From an uncultured Altererythrobacter sp. (lineage in GTDB: Bacteria > Pseudomonadota > Alphaproteobacteria > Sphingomonadales > Sphingomonadaceae), in assembly GCA_946886565.1 (NCBI GenBank), contig CAMPIX010000001.1, positions 186,001 through 250,000 on the forward strand: DNA of 64,000 nucleotides, written 5' to 3'. This document shows, in pieces, positions 35,284 through 45,398 of the stretch; position 1 is the stretch's first letter, and the number at the start of each line of letters is the position of its first letter. The translations under genes were made by a program, and so were the position numbers. Below the pieces are notes generated by a model. It did not search any database, had not been told where the DNA came from, and saw only the letters and a list, made by a program, of their open reading frames with translations.

Positions 35284-36828
35284 GTGAAGCCCGTGAAATA
35301 CTCCTATGGCCTGACTTCGGCACTCCTTGTCGGCGGCGCAGCCATTTCGCTCGCGACCGGCCAGCCCGCAGGGGCGCAAGTCGCCCAGAACGACGAGAGC
35401 CGCATGGCCGGCGCCGTTCCGCGTGCGGGCGCGCCCGAGAGCTTTGCCGATCTCACCGCGCAGCTCCAGCCGGCAGTGGTCAACATCTCGACCACCCAGC
35501 GCATCGAGGTGCAGACGATGAACCCGTTCGCCGGCACCCCGTTCGAGGGGCTGTTCGGCAACCGCGGCACTCCGCAGGAGCCGCAGTATCGCGAAGGACA
35601 GTCGCTCGGCTCGGGCTTCATCATCTCGGCCGACGGCTACGTGGTCACGAACAACCATGTCATCGCGCCGGGCGCCCGCGGCGCCACGGTCGAGGAAATC
35701 ACCGTGACCATGCCCGATGGCACCGAATATCCGGCCGAACTGGTCGGCAACGACGCGGCGTCCGATCTCGCCGTGCTCAAGATCAGCCGCGACGAGCCCT
35801 TCCCGTTCGTCGAGTTCGGAAATTCGCAGGATGCGCGCGTGGGCGACTGGGTGGTCGCGATCGGCAACCCGTTCGGCCTCGGCGGCACGGTGACCAGCGG
35901 GATCATCTCGGCGGTCTATCGCACTCCGCCGAGCGCTGGCGTGACCGGCGCCTACGACCGCTACATCCAGACCGACGCGAGCATCAATCGCGGCAACTCG
36001 GGCGGCCCGCTGTTCGACATGCGCGGCAACGTGATCGGCATCAACAACGCGATCATCTCGCCCACGGGCGGCAGCGTGGGCATCGGCTTCGCGATTCCCG
36101 CCGACGTCGCCGCGCCGATCGTGGCCCAGCTACGCCGCGGCGAGCGCGTGGAGCGCGGCTACTTCGGCGTTTCGCTCGGTCCGGTTAACGAGGACATCGC
36201 CGATTCGGTCGGGCTCGACCGCAGCGTCGGCGAGTTCGTCCAGATCGTGCGCGAGGGCGACCCCGCCGATCGCGCGGGTATCCGCCCGGGCGATATCATC
36301 GTCGAGGTCGGCGGCGAAACGGTCACCGACGAACGCAGCGTTTCGTACATCGTAGCCAACACCGCGCCGGGCACGACCCTGCCGGTCACGCTTTACCGCA
36401 ACGGCGAGCGGCGCACGGTCAACGTCACCGTCGGCCAGTTCCCCACCGACGAGGCGCTCGCGCAGGAGCAGGAACAGTTCGACCTCGAGGCCGAGCCCGA
36501 AATGTCCGAAGAAGCGCAGAGCGGCGCGATCGCCGAGCAGCTCGGAATCCAGGTGCTCGACCTGACCCCGTCGATCGCGCGCCAGCTGCGCGCGCCGGCG
36601 GGCATCAACGGCGTCGTCATCGCCGCGGTCGACCGCAGTTCGGACGCGGGCCAGAAGGTCACCCGCGGCGACATCATCCTGAGCGCCAACTACAACGATG
36701 TCGCCACAGCCGCCGATCTCGAGCGGATCGTGCGCGAGGCGCAGGCGAGCGGGCGCGAGGCCGTGCTGCTGCGCATTCAGCGCGTCGGCGCGCCCAACCC
36801 GTTCTACGTGCCGATCAGAATGCGCTGA
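35284..36828 (+). CDS. degP: Periplasmic serine protease/chaperone of the DegP/HtrA family
   Basis: The 514-residue protein degrades or protects misfolded envelope proteins. A signal peptide covers about residues 1-32 (LTSALLVGGAAISLATG). The trypsin-like domain has the triad His125 (TNNHVIAPG), Asp161 (SDLAVLKI) and Ser239 (NRGNSGGPLF). Two PDZ domains follow, near 285-375 (FVQIVREGDPADRAGIRPGDII) and 425-510 (GINGVVIAAVDRSSDAG). The start is GTG 35284 or GTG 35293; both keep the signal peptide. A strong terminator follows the gene. The two-PDZ layout fits DegP or DegQ; I use degP loosely. Confidence 0.93.
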   Translation: MKPVKYSYGLTSALLVGGAAISLATGQPAGAQVAQNDESRMAGAVPRAGAPESFADLTAQLQPAVVNISTTQRIEVQTMNPFAGTPFEGLFGNRGTPQEPQYREGQSLGSGFIISADGYVVTNNHVIAPGARGATVEEITVTMPDGTEYPAELVGNDAASDLAVLKISRDEPFPFVEFGNSQDARVGDWVVAIGNPFGLGGTVTSGIISAVYRTPPSAGVTGAYDRYIQTDASINRGNSGGPLFDMRGNVIGINNAIISPTGGSVGIGFAIPADVAAPIVAQLRRGERVERGYFGVSLGPVNEDIADSVGLDRSVGEFVQIVREGDPADRAGIRPGDIIVEVGGETVTDERSVSYIVANTAPGTTLPVTLYRNGERRTVNVTVGQFPTDEALAQEQEQFDLEAEPEMSEEAQSGAIAEQLGIQVLDLTPSIARQLRAPAGINGVVIAAVDRSSDAGQKVTRGDIILSANYNDVATAADLERIVREAQASGREAVLLRIQRVGAPNPFYVPIRMR

Positions 36829-36857
36829 GGCGCTTCACGGCACGAGCCAGACACGAG

Positions 36858-36886
36858 AAGGCCCTCCCAAGCGGGAGGGCCTTTTT
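36858..36886 (+). terminator. Rho-independent terminator after the HtrA gene
   Basis: An 11-bp perfect stem AAGGCCCTCCC/GGGAGGGCCTT with loop AAGC is followed by more T residues on the plus strand. It separates htrA from the convergent PBP1A gene. Confidence 0.92.
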
Positions 36887-36896
36887 CGTTGCGCTG

Positions 36897-39086
36897 CTAT
36901 TCGCCGCGCCGCGGGCCGGCTGTCGGGCTCGCTTGCGGCGTGGGCGCGGGGCGGACCTGATATCGTACGGCTCCGCCGGTCGAGGCCGGCGCCGGCGGAT
37001 CGTCGCGGCCGGTCGCACGGTCGAGGAAGTCGTCGCTGGCCGCCTGCCCCGCGCTGCCGCCGCCGTTCTCGCCCCCGCTCGGAAGCTCGCGCGGGCGGTC
37101 CATCTCCGGCATCTCGCCTTCGATCGGGAACGGGAACTCGCCGGGTTCCTCGGGCACGCCGGGCTCGATCAGGTTGCCCTGCTCGTCGATGTAGTAATAG
37201 TCGCCCGGCTCGCCGTAGTAATACTCGTCGTCCGGCTCGAGCTGCCATTCGGGCAATTGCAGCTCGGTATCGAACTCCTCCACCGGACGGTCCTTGACCG
37301 CGTAGCGCATGTAGGCCGCGAAGGCCTGCGCGGGCGCGCGCCCGCCGGACAGGCCCGGCACCGGGTCGGCATCGTCGCGGCCCATCCACACGCCGGTAGT
37401 GATCCCGCTGGAGAAGCCGAGGAACCAGCCGTCCTTGTTCGCATTGGTCGTGCCGGTCTTGCCCGCGACCGGACGGCCGATCTGCGCCGCGCGGGCGGTG
37501 CCGGTGTTGACCGTGGTCTGGAGCAGATCGGTAATCCCCGCCGCGACATAATCGGGGACCAGCTTGGTCGAGCGTGCATCCTCGTGCTCGTAGAGCGTTT
37601 CGCCGTCCGCGGTGGTCACCTTGACGATCCCGTAGGGCTCGACCGAGACCCCGCCCGCAGCGATCGAGGCGAAGGCGCGGGCCATGTCGATCAACCGCAC
37701 TTCGGAGCTGCCGAGCACCATCGCGGGGTAGGTGGAGATCGGGGTCGTGATGCCGAAACGCCTGGCCATCGAAGCGACCGTGCCGAAACCGACCTCGTTG
37801 CCGAGCTGTGCGGCAACGGTGTTCTTGGAATAGGCGAAGGCGGTGCGCAGATCGATCTCGCCCGCATAGGAGCCGCCCGCGTTGCGCGGGCTCCAGCCGT
37901 CGATCGTCACCGGCGCATCGACCACGCGGTCTTCGGGCGTGTAGCCGGCCTCGAGCGCGGCGAGATAGACGAACAGCTTCCACGCCGATCCCGGCTGGCG
38001 CATCGCGTCGGTCGCGCGGTTGTAGTTGGTCTCGACGTAATCGGTCCCGCCGACCATCGCGAGGATCGCGCCGTCGCGGTCGAGGCTGACCAGCGCCCCT
38101 TGCGCGCCATCGGGCGTGTTCGACTTGATCGCCGCGGTCGCTGCGCGCTGCATGCCGACATCGATCGTTGTCCAGACCTCGATCGGCTCGAAGGTTTCCG
38201 GCAGGAGGATGTCGAGCTGGGGCAGGGCCCAGTCGGTGAAATAGCGGACCGAGTTCTGGCTGCGGTCTTCCTTGAGCTTGACCGTCGAGGGATCGACCCG
38301 CGCCTCGCTCGCGGAGATGCGCCCCTGCTCGCGCATCAGCCGCAGAACCACGTTGGCGCGGCCGACTGCGGCGTCAACGTCGGCGGTCGGCGAATAGCGG
38401 CTCGGCGCCTTGACCAACCCGGCGATGATCGCCGCCTCGGCCGTCGAGAGCTCGGTCGCGGGGTGGCTGAAGAACTTGCGGCTCGCGCTGTCGACGCCGT
38501 AGGCCCCGCCGCCGAAATAGACCTTGTTGAGGTAGAGCTCGAGGATCTGCTCCTTCGAGAACTTCCATTCGAGCGCGAGCGCAAGCACCGCTTCGCGTAG
38601 CTTGCGGTCGAGCGTGCGGTTGGAATTGAGGAAGATGTTGCGCGCGAGCTGCTGAGTGATCGTGGAGGTCGCGGAAAGGCGCTCGTCGCCGGTCACCCAG
38701 ACCCACACCGCGCGCGCCAGACCGATGGGATCGACGCCGGGATGCGAATAGAACCGCCGGTCTTCGACCGAGATCATCGCATCCTTCATCACCTGGGGGA
38801 TTTCGGAGCTGTCGAGCCATTCGCCGTAGCTCGGCCCGAGCTCGACGATCGGCGTCCCGTCGCGGGCGCGCACGACGATCATCTGCGCGGTTTGGGTCGC
38901 CCGGAGCTGATCGTAGCCGGGGAGCGAACGCGCGGCGAAGGCGACCGCGAGGCCGAGAAACAGCGTGCCGAGCAGCGCCAGCCCGCCGCCCCAGATCGCC
39001 GAGCGACGCAGCCACAGCCTCCAGCCGGTCAACTCGCGCTTGCCGGTCGACTTGGCGGCCTTCCGCCGGCTGCCTCGCTTCGCCAT
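36897..39086 (-). CDS. mrcA: Penicillin-binding protein 1A (bifunctional transglycosylase/transpeptidase)
   Basis: PBP1A polymerises glycan strands and cross-links peptides outside the inner membrane. The 729-residue protein has a basic N-terminus, a membrane helix near 30-52, a GT51 domain with catalytic Glu108 in MISVEDRRFYSH and the motifs TITQQLARNIFLN and YLNKVYFGGGAYG. The transpeptidase domain has Ser367 in PGSAWK, then YSKNT and KTGTTNANKDGW. It ends in an acidic, tyrosine-rich, then proline-rich tail (from about residue 615: DDEYYYGEPGDYYYIDEQG) that I cannot relate to a known domain. At 729 residues it is shorter than E. coli PBP1A. Confidence 0.93.
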   Translation of the reverse strand: MAKRGSRRKAAKSTGKRELTGWRLWLRRSAIWGGGLALLGTLFLGLAVAFAARSLPGYDQLRATQTAQMIVVRARDGTPIVELGPSYGEWLDSSEIPQVMKDAMISVEDRRFYSHPGVDPIGLARAVWVWVTGDERLSATSTITQQLARNIFLNSNRTLDRKLREAVLALALEWKFSKEQILELYLNKVYFGGGAYGVDSASRKFFSHPATELSTAEAAIIAGLVKAPSRYSPTADVDAAVGRANVVLRLMREQGRISASEARVDPSTVKLKEDRSQNSVRYFTDWALPQLDILLPETFEPIEVWTTIDVGMQRAATAAIKSNTPDGAQGALVSLDRDGAILAMVGGTDYVETNYNRATDAMRQPGSAWKLFVYLAALEAGYTPEDRVVDAPVTIDGWSPRNAGGSYAGEIDLRTAFAYSKNTVAAQLGNEVGFGTVASMARRFGITTPISTYPAMVLGSSEVRLIDMARAFASIAAGGVSVEPYGIVKVTTADGETLYEHEDARSTKLVPDYVAAGITDLLQTTVNTGTARAAQIGRPVAGKTGTTNANKDGWFLGFSSGITTGVWMGRDDADPVPGLSGGRAPAQAFAAYMRYAVKDRPVEEFDTELQLPEWQLEPDDEYYYGEPGDYYYIDEQGNLIEPGVPEEPGEFPFPIEGEMPEMDRPRELPSGGENGGGSAGQAASDDFLDRATGRDDPPAPASTGGAVRYQVRPAPTPQASPTAGPRRGE

Positions 39087-39182
39087 CTGTACCCGTCTAC
39101 CTCGTTGCGGGCCGCGGCCCGATTACCCGTCGCCGCCCGTGCATAGGGGAGTTGTAACGCGGCGTGAACGGGTGCGCGCGGT

Positions 39183-39581
39183 TTATTCCTCGGGCGCGAA
39201 ATCGAGCGCTGCGCTGTTGATGCAATAGCGCAGCCCGTCGGCGCCCGGGCCGTCGGGAAAGACGTGGCCGAGGTGCCCTTCGCACTTCGCGCAGGTCACT
39301 TCGGTGCGGACCATGCCGTGGCTGGTGTCGCGATGCTCCTCGACCGCTTCGCCATCGGCGGGCGCGGTGAAGCTCGGCCAGCCCGAGCCGCTGTCGTACT
39401 TGTCGCCGCTCTCGAACAGCACCTGGCCGCAAGCGGCGCAGCGGTATTCGCCCGCAGCCTTGTTCTTGTCGTACTTGCCGGTGAAGGCGCGCTCGGTCCC
39501 GCCTTCGCGCAGCACGCCGTACTGCTCGGGCGTCAGCCGCGCGCGCCATTCGGCGTCGGTGAGGTTCATCTTGTCGGGCAT
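39183..39581 (-). CDS. msrB: Peptide-methionine (R)-S-oxide reductase
   Basis: MsrB reduces the R-epimer of methionine sulfoxide in proteins. The 132-residue protein has the zinc-binding pairs Cys48-x2-Cys51 (CAAC) and Cys97-x2-Cys100 (CAKC), the substrate segment [19 protein letters not shown] and the catalytic Cys120 in [10 protein letters not shown]. The start at 39581 is followed by a second Met four residues on. It stands alone between PBP1A and a GST gene, flanked on the right by a dispersed repeat. Confidence 0.97.
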   Translation of the reverse strand: MPDKMNLTDAEWRARLTPEQYGVLREGGTERAFTGKYDKNKAAGEYRCAACGQVLFESGDKYDSGSGWPSFTAPADGEAVEEHRDTSHGMVRTEVTCAKCEGHLGHVFPDGPGADGLRYCINSAALDFAPEE

Positions 39582-39603
39582 GGCAGAGTCTCCTTGAACC
39601 GAT

Positions 39604-39686
39604 CCCCCGCGAAGGCGGGGGTCTCAGGCAGTTGGAGTGAAATGAACGCAGCGCCAGTGGCCTGAGGTCCCGGCCTTCGCCGGGAC
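39604..39686. repeat. Dispersed double-hairpin repeat, copy 2
   Basis: CCCCCGC-GAAG-GCGGGGG (39604-39621) and GTCCCGGC-CTTC-GCCGGGAC (39667-39686) bracket a spacer that starts TCTCAGGCA and ends GGCCTGAGG, so the outer spacer ends can also pair (CTCAGGC with GCCTGAG). It lies between msrB and the GST gene. Confidence 0.85.
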
Positions 39687-39697
39687 TCGCAAGTTTT

Positions 39698-40384
39698 TCA
39701 AACGTCCAGTTCGGCATAATGCCGAGGGGGCTGGATCACTTCCATCCGCTCCGACAGCAGCGGACGGAACGACGGGCGGCTCTTGAACACCGAATACCAG
39801 CCGCGGGTCTGCTCGTGACCGGTCCAGTCGATGCCGCCCAGATAGTCGGCGACCGAGATCTGCGCCGCGGCGGCGAGATCGGCGAGGCTCATGGTGGCGC
39901 CCGCGAGCCAGGTGCGGTTGTCGACCAGCCAGTCGATATAGTCGAGGTGCCCGTGCGCCAGCTTCATCGCTTCGCGCAGCACCCGCGAATCGGGCGGTTG
40001 GCGCAGCACGAGCCGCTTCTTCATCCGCTCGTGCAGCAGCGGCATGGTGACGTCGCCGAAGAAGTTCTCGTCGAACAGCGCGACCAGCCGGCGGATTTCC
40101 GCACGATTGACGGCGGTACCGTTGATCATCGGCGCCTGGTCGACCGTCTCCTCGAAATACTCGCAGATCGCGCGGCTGTCGGCGAGCGCGATGCGCTTTT
40201 CGGGATCGCTCAGCACCGGGGTCCGTCCCGCCGGGTTGAGCGCCCAGAACTCGTCGCTCCCGTCCCACGGGTTCTCGCGCCAGAGCTCGTAGCCCACGCC
40301 TTTTTCGCTCAGGAGCAGGCGGACCTTGCGGCTGAAGGGGCAGAGCGGGAACTGATAGAGGCGCCACATATGCGCCCCGCTCAT
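39698..40384 (-). CDS. Glutathione S-transferase family protein
   Basis: The 228-residue protein has the two-domain GST plan. The thioredoxin-like N-terminal domain contains LYQFPLCPFSRKVRLLLSEKG, where the Cys could be the active residue, then LNPAGRTPVL (cis-Pro loop) and ADSRAICEYFEE (glutathione contact). The C-terminal all-helical domain has LDYIDWLVDNRTWLAGATMSLADLAAAA, the family's N-capping motif. Substrate is unknown. ATG 40384 or 40369 may be the start. Confidence 0.88.
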   Translation of the reverse strand: MSGAHMWRLYQFPLCPFSRKVRLLLSEKGVGYELWRENPWDGSDEFWALNPAGRTPVLSDPEKRIALADSRAICEYFEETVDQAPMINGTAVNRAEIRRLVALFDENFFGDVTMPLLHERMKKRLVLRQPPDSRVLREAMKLAHGHLDYIDWLVDNRTWLAGATMSLADLAAAAQISVADYLGGIDWTGHEQTRGWYSVFKSRPSFRPLLSERMEVIQPPRHYAELDV

Positions 40385-40451
40385 GCCGGATCGGCGCGGG
40401 GCCGTCTACCGGCGCGTGGTGGCGGATGGCGGGTTTTGCGCAGGCGGGCCG

Positions 40452-40937
40452 CTATTGCGCGTCAAGGCGCGCCTGGTCGATGCCCGCGCGCAGCCGGTCG
40501 GCCATGATATCGAGCGCCGGCGCCATCGCCTCGATGCTGCCGGCCATCGCAGCCATCGCGTCCATCGCCTGCGGCAGTCTGCTCGCGGCACGGGCGGCCA
40601 CGTCGCCCGCCTCGGGGTTCATCTTGCGCAATGTGAGGTCGGGATCGACGCTGCCCGGATCGCCGGCAATCTCGGCCATCGGCTCCAGGATCGGGGCCAG
40701 CGGCAGGTCGAGCAGAACTTCGCCGAGCACGGCGATCGTGCTGGCCAGGTGTTCCTGCGTCGCCGGATCGGACAGGCGCTCGGACAGCGGCTCTTCGTAG
40801 CGCGGTTCATCGTAAGGCGGCGCAAGTTCGTAATCGCCGTAGATGTCGCCTTCGTAATAGCCCCCCGGCGCCTGCGCGGCGGCGGCGGTGGGCAGCGCCA
40901 GCGCAGCGGCGGCGGCGGAAATGACGAGAATACGCAT
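40452..40937 (-). CDS. Secreted hypothetical protein
   Basis: I do not recognise this family. The 161-residue protein begins with a signal peptide (MRILVISAAAAALALPTAAAA, cut near AQA), continues with an acidic tyrosine-rich stretch (YYEGDIYGDYELAPPYDEPRYEE) and ends in a helical region with ARAASRLPQAMDAMAAMAG. The composition and codon use match real genes of the window, and ATG 40937 provides a good signal peptide. A periplasmic location is likely; no function can be assigned. Confidence 0.7.
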   Translation of the reverse strand: MRILVISAAAAALALPTAAAAQAPGGYYEGDIYGDYELAPPYDEPRYEEPLSERLSDPATQEHLASTIAVLGEVLLDLPLAPILEPMAEIAGDPGSVDPDLTLRKMNPEAGDVAARAASRLPQAMDAMAAMAGSIEAMAPALDIMADRLRAGIDQARLDAQ

Positions 40938-41028
40938 GGATGTTCTCCGGGGTGTTCTCCGATTCGTGCACGAAATCACTGTCTTGCAGAGCCTTACCGC
41001 GCCGTGAACGATGCGGCGAAGCGTGCTC

Positions 41029-41394
41029 TCAGAGCCCCGAAGCGTCGAGCAGCAGCAGGCACGGCGGCATGACCCCCTCGAGCGCTTCCGGATCGCGCAG
41101 CGACTCGACCTCGGCCGCGAGCAGCCCGGCGACCTGTTCGCGGCCCATCCCGGTCTCGTCCATCAGCTGCGCCGAGCTGCGGACGAAGAACTCGCGTCCG
41201 CGTTCGCCGAGCGGCGGATAGTCGGCCATCGCCGGATCGCCCCGCGCCTGCCCCTCGGCGACGAGCGCGAAGGCGGTCGAGCAGCGCAGCGCGGTCTTCT
41301 GCTGAATGGTGAGCTCGGGCGCGGCGGGCTGCTGCGCGTGCGCCGCCGGGGCGAACACGGCCAGCGCCGCGACGGGAAGGAGAAAACGGATCAT
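41029..41394 (-). CDS. Small secreted hypothetical protein
   Basis: The 121-residue product has a signal peptide (MIRFLLPVAALAVFAPAAHA, then QQPA). The mature part has two Cys residues (ALRCSTAFALVAEGQARG and MPPCLLLLDASG) that could form a disulfide in the periplasm, and a helical middle with GREFFVRSSAQLMDETGM. It resembles a type of small exported protein common in sphingomonads, but I cannot name its function. It diverges from the aldehyde dehydrogenase gene. Confidence 0.7.
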   Translation of the reverse strand: MIRFLLPVAALAVFAPAAHAQQPAAPELTIQQKTALRCSTAFALVAEGQARGDPAMADYPPLGERGREFFVRSSAQLMDETGMGREQVAGLLAAEVESLRDPEALEGVMPPCLLLLDASGL

Positions 41395-41504
41395 GGCGCG
41401 TGCCCTATACGAGCCAAGATGAACGCGAGCCAAGGCCCCGCGGTTGACGCCCCCGCCGCGCACCGCCATCTCGGCGCGCAAGCACGAGCAACGAGGAATT
41501 TCCG

Positions 41505-42935
41505 ATGGCCGACCACCCCTCCCTCCACCTGCTGATCGCCGGCGAGAAGGTTTCGGGCGGCGGCCGCGACACCGCCGAGGTGATCGACCCCGCGACCGGC
41601 GAGACGATCGGCGCGGTGCCGCACGCCACACCCGAAGACCTCGACCGCGCGCTCGACGCCGCGGCCCGGGGCTTTCGCACCTGGCGCGACACCCCGGCGG
41701 ACAAGCGCGCGGCGATCCTGACCAAAGCCGCCGGCCTGATCCGCGAGCGCGCGGGCGAGATCGGCCAGGCGCTCACCCGCGAACAGGGCAAGCCGGTCAA
41801 GGAAGCGGTCGGCGAGACGATTTACTGCGCGATGCTGCTCGAATTCTATGCGCAGGAAATCAAGCGCATCTATGGCCGCACGCTGGTGCGCCCCGCGGGC
41901 CAGCGGGTCGAGGTGCAGTACCACCCGGTCGGCCCGGTCGCGGGATTCGCGGCGTGGAACTTCCCCGCGATCAACGTCATGCGCAAGATCGGCGGCGCGC
42001 TCGCCGCGGGCTGCTCCACCATCGTCAAGCCGAGCGAAGAGACCCCGGCGGCGGGGATCGCGCTGGTCCAGGCGCTGCTCGACGCGGGCGTGCCGGGCGA
42101 CGCGGTGCAGTGCGTGTTCGGCGTGCCGGATGACGTGAGCCGCCACCTGCTGGGCTCGCCGGTGATCCGGAAAGTGACCTTCACCGGCTCGACCGCGGTC
42201 GGCAAGCATCTGGCGAAGCTCGCGGCGGACGATCTCAAGATCGCGACGATGGAACTCGGCGGCCACGCCCCGGTGCTGGTGTTCGAGGACAGCGATATCG
42301 ACCAGGTGCTCGATACGATGGTCGCGGCGAAATACCGCAACGCCGGGCAGGTCTGCGTCAGCCCGACGCGTTTCCTGATCGAGGAGCCGGTGTTCGCAAA
42401 ATTCCGCGACGGCTTCGTCGAACGGGCGAAGAAGGTCGCGGTCGGCAACGGCTTCGACGAGGGCACGCAGATGGGCCCGATGGCCAATGCGCGCGGGCTC
42501 GATTCGCTCGACCAGCGGATCGCCGACGCGAAAGACAAGGGCGCGAAGCTGCTGACCGGCGGCGCGCGGATCGGCAACCGCGGATTCTTCCACGAGCCGA
42601 CGGTGCTCGGCGAAGTCCCCACCGAGGCCGAGATCATGAACGAGGAGCCGTTCGGCCCGGTCGCCGTCCTCAACCCGATGCAGGGCGAGGACGCGATGAT
42701 CGAGGAAGCCAATCGCCTGCCCTACGGCCTCGCCGCCTATGCCTGGACGAACGACCCGGCGCGCCGCCGCCGCCTCGCCGCCGAAGTCGAAGCGGGCATG
42801 CTGGCGATCAACGGCGCCAGCGTCTCGGCGGTCGACGCGCCGTTCGGCGGGGTGAAGTGGTCGGGCTACGGCAGCGAGGACGGGCGCGAAGGCGTCATGG
42901 CCTGCATGGTGCCCAAGACCATCCACGAAGGCTGA
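41505..42935 (+). CDS. NAD(P)-dependent aldehyde dehydrogenase, succinate-semialdehyde dehydrogenase type
   Basis: The 476-residue enzyme oxidises an aldehyde to its acid. Characteristic motifs are GFAAWNFPAINVMRKIGGAL (Asn of the active site), VKPSEETPAAG, FTGSTAVGKHL (cofactor), TMELGGHAPVLVFEDSD (general-base Glu) and NAGQVCVSPTRF with the catalytic Cys. The EEPFGPVA and FGGVKWSGYGSEDG segments follow. The closest family by these motifs is GabD-like succinate-semialdehyde dehydrogenase, but aldehyde specificity cannot be read safely. It precedes the formaldehyde genes, separated by a dispersed repeat. Confidence 0.88.
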   Translation: MADHPSLHLLIAGEKVSGGGRDTAEVIDPATGETIGAVPHATPEDLDRALDAAARGFRTWRDTPADKRAAILTKAAGLIRERAGEIGQALTREQGKPVKEAVGETIYCAMLLEFYAQEIKRIYGRTLVRPAGQRVEVQYHPVGPVAGFAAWNFPAINVMRKIGGALAAGCSTIVKPSEETPAAGIALVQALLDAGVPGDAVQCVFGVPDDVSRHLLGSPVIRKVTFTGSTAVGKHLAKLAADDLKIATMELGGHAPVLVFEDSDIDQVLDTMVAAKYRNAGQVCVSPTRFLIEEPVFAKFRDGFVERAKKVAVGNGFDEGTQMGPMANARGLDSLDQRIADAKDKGAKLLTGGARIGNRGFFHEPTVLGEVPTEAEIMNEEPFGPVAVLNPMQGEDAMIEEANRLPYGLAAYAWTNDPARRRRLAAEVEAGMLAINGASVSAVDAPFGGVKWSGYGSEDGREGVMACMVPKTIHEG

Positions 42936-42960
42936 TCTCAGGCGGCCATCACACAACCCC

Positions 42961-43048
42961 CGTTCGTCCTGAGCTTGTCGAAGGACCGCCCTTTTTCTAG
43001 CGCAGCGCGAAACCAAGAGCGGGGCTTCGACAAGCTCAGCCCGAACGG
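42961..43048. repeat. Dispersed inverted repeat, GAGCTTGTCGAAG family, full copy
   Basis: The left arm (42961-42983, core CCTGAGCTTGTCGAAG) and right arm (43025-43048, core CTTCGACAAGCTCAG) are reverse complements with few mismatches and a 41-bp loop. It fills the gap before frmA. The same arm recurs at 49433. Confidence 0.9.
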
Positions 43049-43068
43049 ATTTCCTGGAGTGTTTGATT

Positions 43069-44181
<1,113 letters not shown>

Positions 44182-44237
44182 CGGCGCCCCGGGCCGGGAT
44201 ACAGGTGGCGGATCGAAACCCAGTGGGAGAGCCTGCG

Positions 44238-44618
44238 ATGTACAGCCACATGATGGTCGGGTCGAACGACCTCGACCGCTCGAAGACGTTCTACGACGCC
44301 ACGTTCAAGGCGATGGGCGGGCGCGAGGGCATGGTCGATCCCAAGGGGCGGCTGATGTACGTCCACAATGGCGGCGTGTTCATGGTCACCAGCCCGATCG
44401 ACGGCGAGCCCGCGACGCACGGCAACGGCTGCACGGTCGGCTTCGCGATGAGCCCCGAGCAGGCCGATGCCTGGCACGAGGCGGGCGTCGCCAACGGCGG
44501 GACCGCGATCGAGGACCCGCCGGGCGTGCGCGAAGGCGGCGGCATGAAGATGTACCTCGCCTACCTGCGCGATCCAGACGGCAACAAGCTCTGCGCGCTG
44601 CACCGGATGGAATCCTGA
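44238..44618 (+). CDS. VOC (glyoxalase/bleomycin resistance) superfamily protein
   Basis: The 126-residue protein has the VOC fold pattern: YSHMMVGSNDLDRSKTFYDATF, a central GRLMYVHNGGVFMVTSP, HGNGCTVGFAMSPEQADAWHEAG and a terminal YLRDPDGNKLCALHR. Metal-binding positions are plausible at His4 and Glu/His of the last strand. It lies 56 bases after frmA and may act on glutathione conjugates, but the substrate is unknown. In several proteobacteria such a protein accompanies frmA. Confidence 0.85.
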   Translation: MYSHMMVGSNDLDRSKTFYDATFKAMGGREGMVDPKGRLMYVHNGGVFMVTSPIDGEPATHGNGCTVGFAMSPEQADAWHEAGVANGGTAIEDPPGVREGGGMKMYLAYLRDPDGNKLCALHRMES

Positions 44619-44644
44619 CCCGATCGCTGCGCGGCGAACAGGGA

Positions 44645-45124
44645 TTGCTGGCGGACCTCGGCTCGCTTGCGATCCCCTTCGCCGCGCATGAGCACGCGGC
44701 GGTCTTCACCGTCGCCGAAAGTGGCGCGCTCCACGCCGAGATTCCCGGCGCACACACCAAGAACCTGTTCCTCAAGGACAACGCGGGTGCGTTCTGGCTG
44801 GTGACCGTGGCCGCCGAGGCGCGCGTCGACCTCAAGGCCCTGCCCGCCGCGATCGGCTGCAAGCGCGTCAGCTTCGCCAAGGCGGAGGACATGAAGCGCC
44901 TGCTCGGCATAACCCCCGGCTCGGTCACGCCGCTGGCGATGATCAACGCCGCGCCGGGCAGCGTGACCGCGGTGCTCGACGCAGCGTTGGCTGCGGCGGA
45001 GCGGATCAACGTCCACCCTTTGCGCAACACCGCGACGGTGGGGCTGTCGGGCGCGGACGTGCTGCGTCTGCTGCATCACTGGAGCCATGCCCCGGTGGTG
45101 GCGCCTGTCCCCATCCAGTCTTAG
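44645..45124 (+). CDS. YbaK/ProX-type prolyl-tRNA editing domain protein
   Basis: This protein of about 159 residues belongs to the YbaK/ProXp family, which clears misacylated Ala- or Cys-tRNA(Pro) in trans. Motifs are AHTKNLFLKDNAGAFWLVTV, with the invariant Lys of the TKNL stretch, FAKAEDMKRLLGITPGSVTPLAM and VHPLRNTATVGLSGADVL. The start is uncertain: TTG 44645 is the first usable codon in frame, and CTG 44615, which would overlap the VOC stop, would add ten residues that look conserved (GEQGLLADL). No ATG is available. Confidence 0.85.
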   Translation: MLADLGSLAIPFAAHEHAAVFTVAESGALHAEIPGAHTKNLFLKDNAGAFWLVTVAAEARVDLKALPAAIGCKRVSFAKAEDMKRLLGITPGSVTPLAMINAAPGSVTAVLDAALAAAERINVHPLRNTATVGLSGADVLRLLHHWSHAPVVAPVPIQS

Positions 45125-45192
45125 CACTGCAGGGAGACACAGAGACGCGAGATTTCCGCTCGCGGCAAGACAGTATCAGAAAGAAGAAGTTT

Positions 45193-45344
45193 GGTTCACG
45201 CAAAGGCGCAAAGTCGCGAAGATGCTGGCCCCGCGGCGCAGCCGCACTCTAAATTTCAGTCCAGCGCTAACAGATAATGCGCCTCCGGCGCGGGCATGAG
45301 CAGCCTCTTCGCGCCTTCGCGCCTTCGCGCCTTTGCGTGAATCC
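45193..45344. repeat. Dispersed inverted repeat, TTCACGCAAAGGCGCAAAG family
   Basis: The left arm (45193-45221) and right arm (45307-45344) are imperfect reverse complements; cores are CACGCAAAGGCGCAAAG and CGCCTTTGCGTGAA. The right arm contains a tandem CTTCGCGC unit three times. It fills the 274-bp gap between the ybaK-like gene and fghA. Confidence 0.85.
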
Positions 45345-45398
45345 AAACCGGAACCGCCCTATCGACTTTCGCCGAGGCTTGCGGGTAAGCCACCGCCC

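Noticed and set aside
36858..36886. Terminator acting for the PBP1A gene as well
   Set aside because: On the minus strand the stem is followed by CTCGTG rather than a T tract, so intrinsic termination in that direction is not supported.
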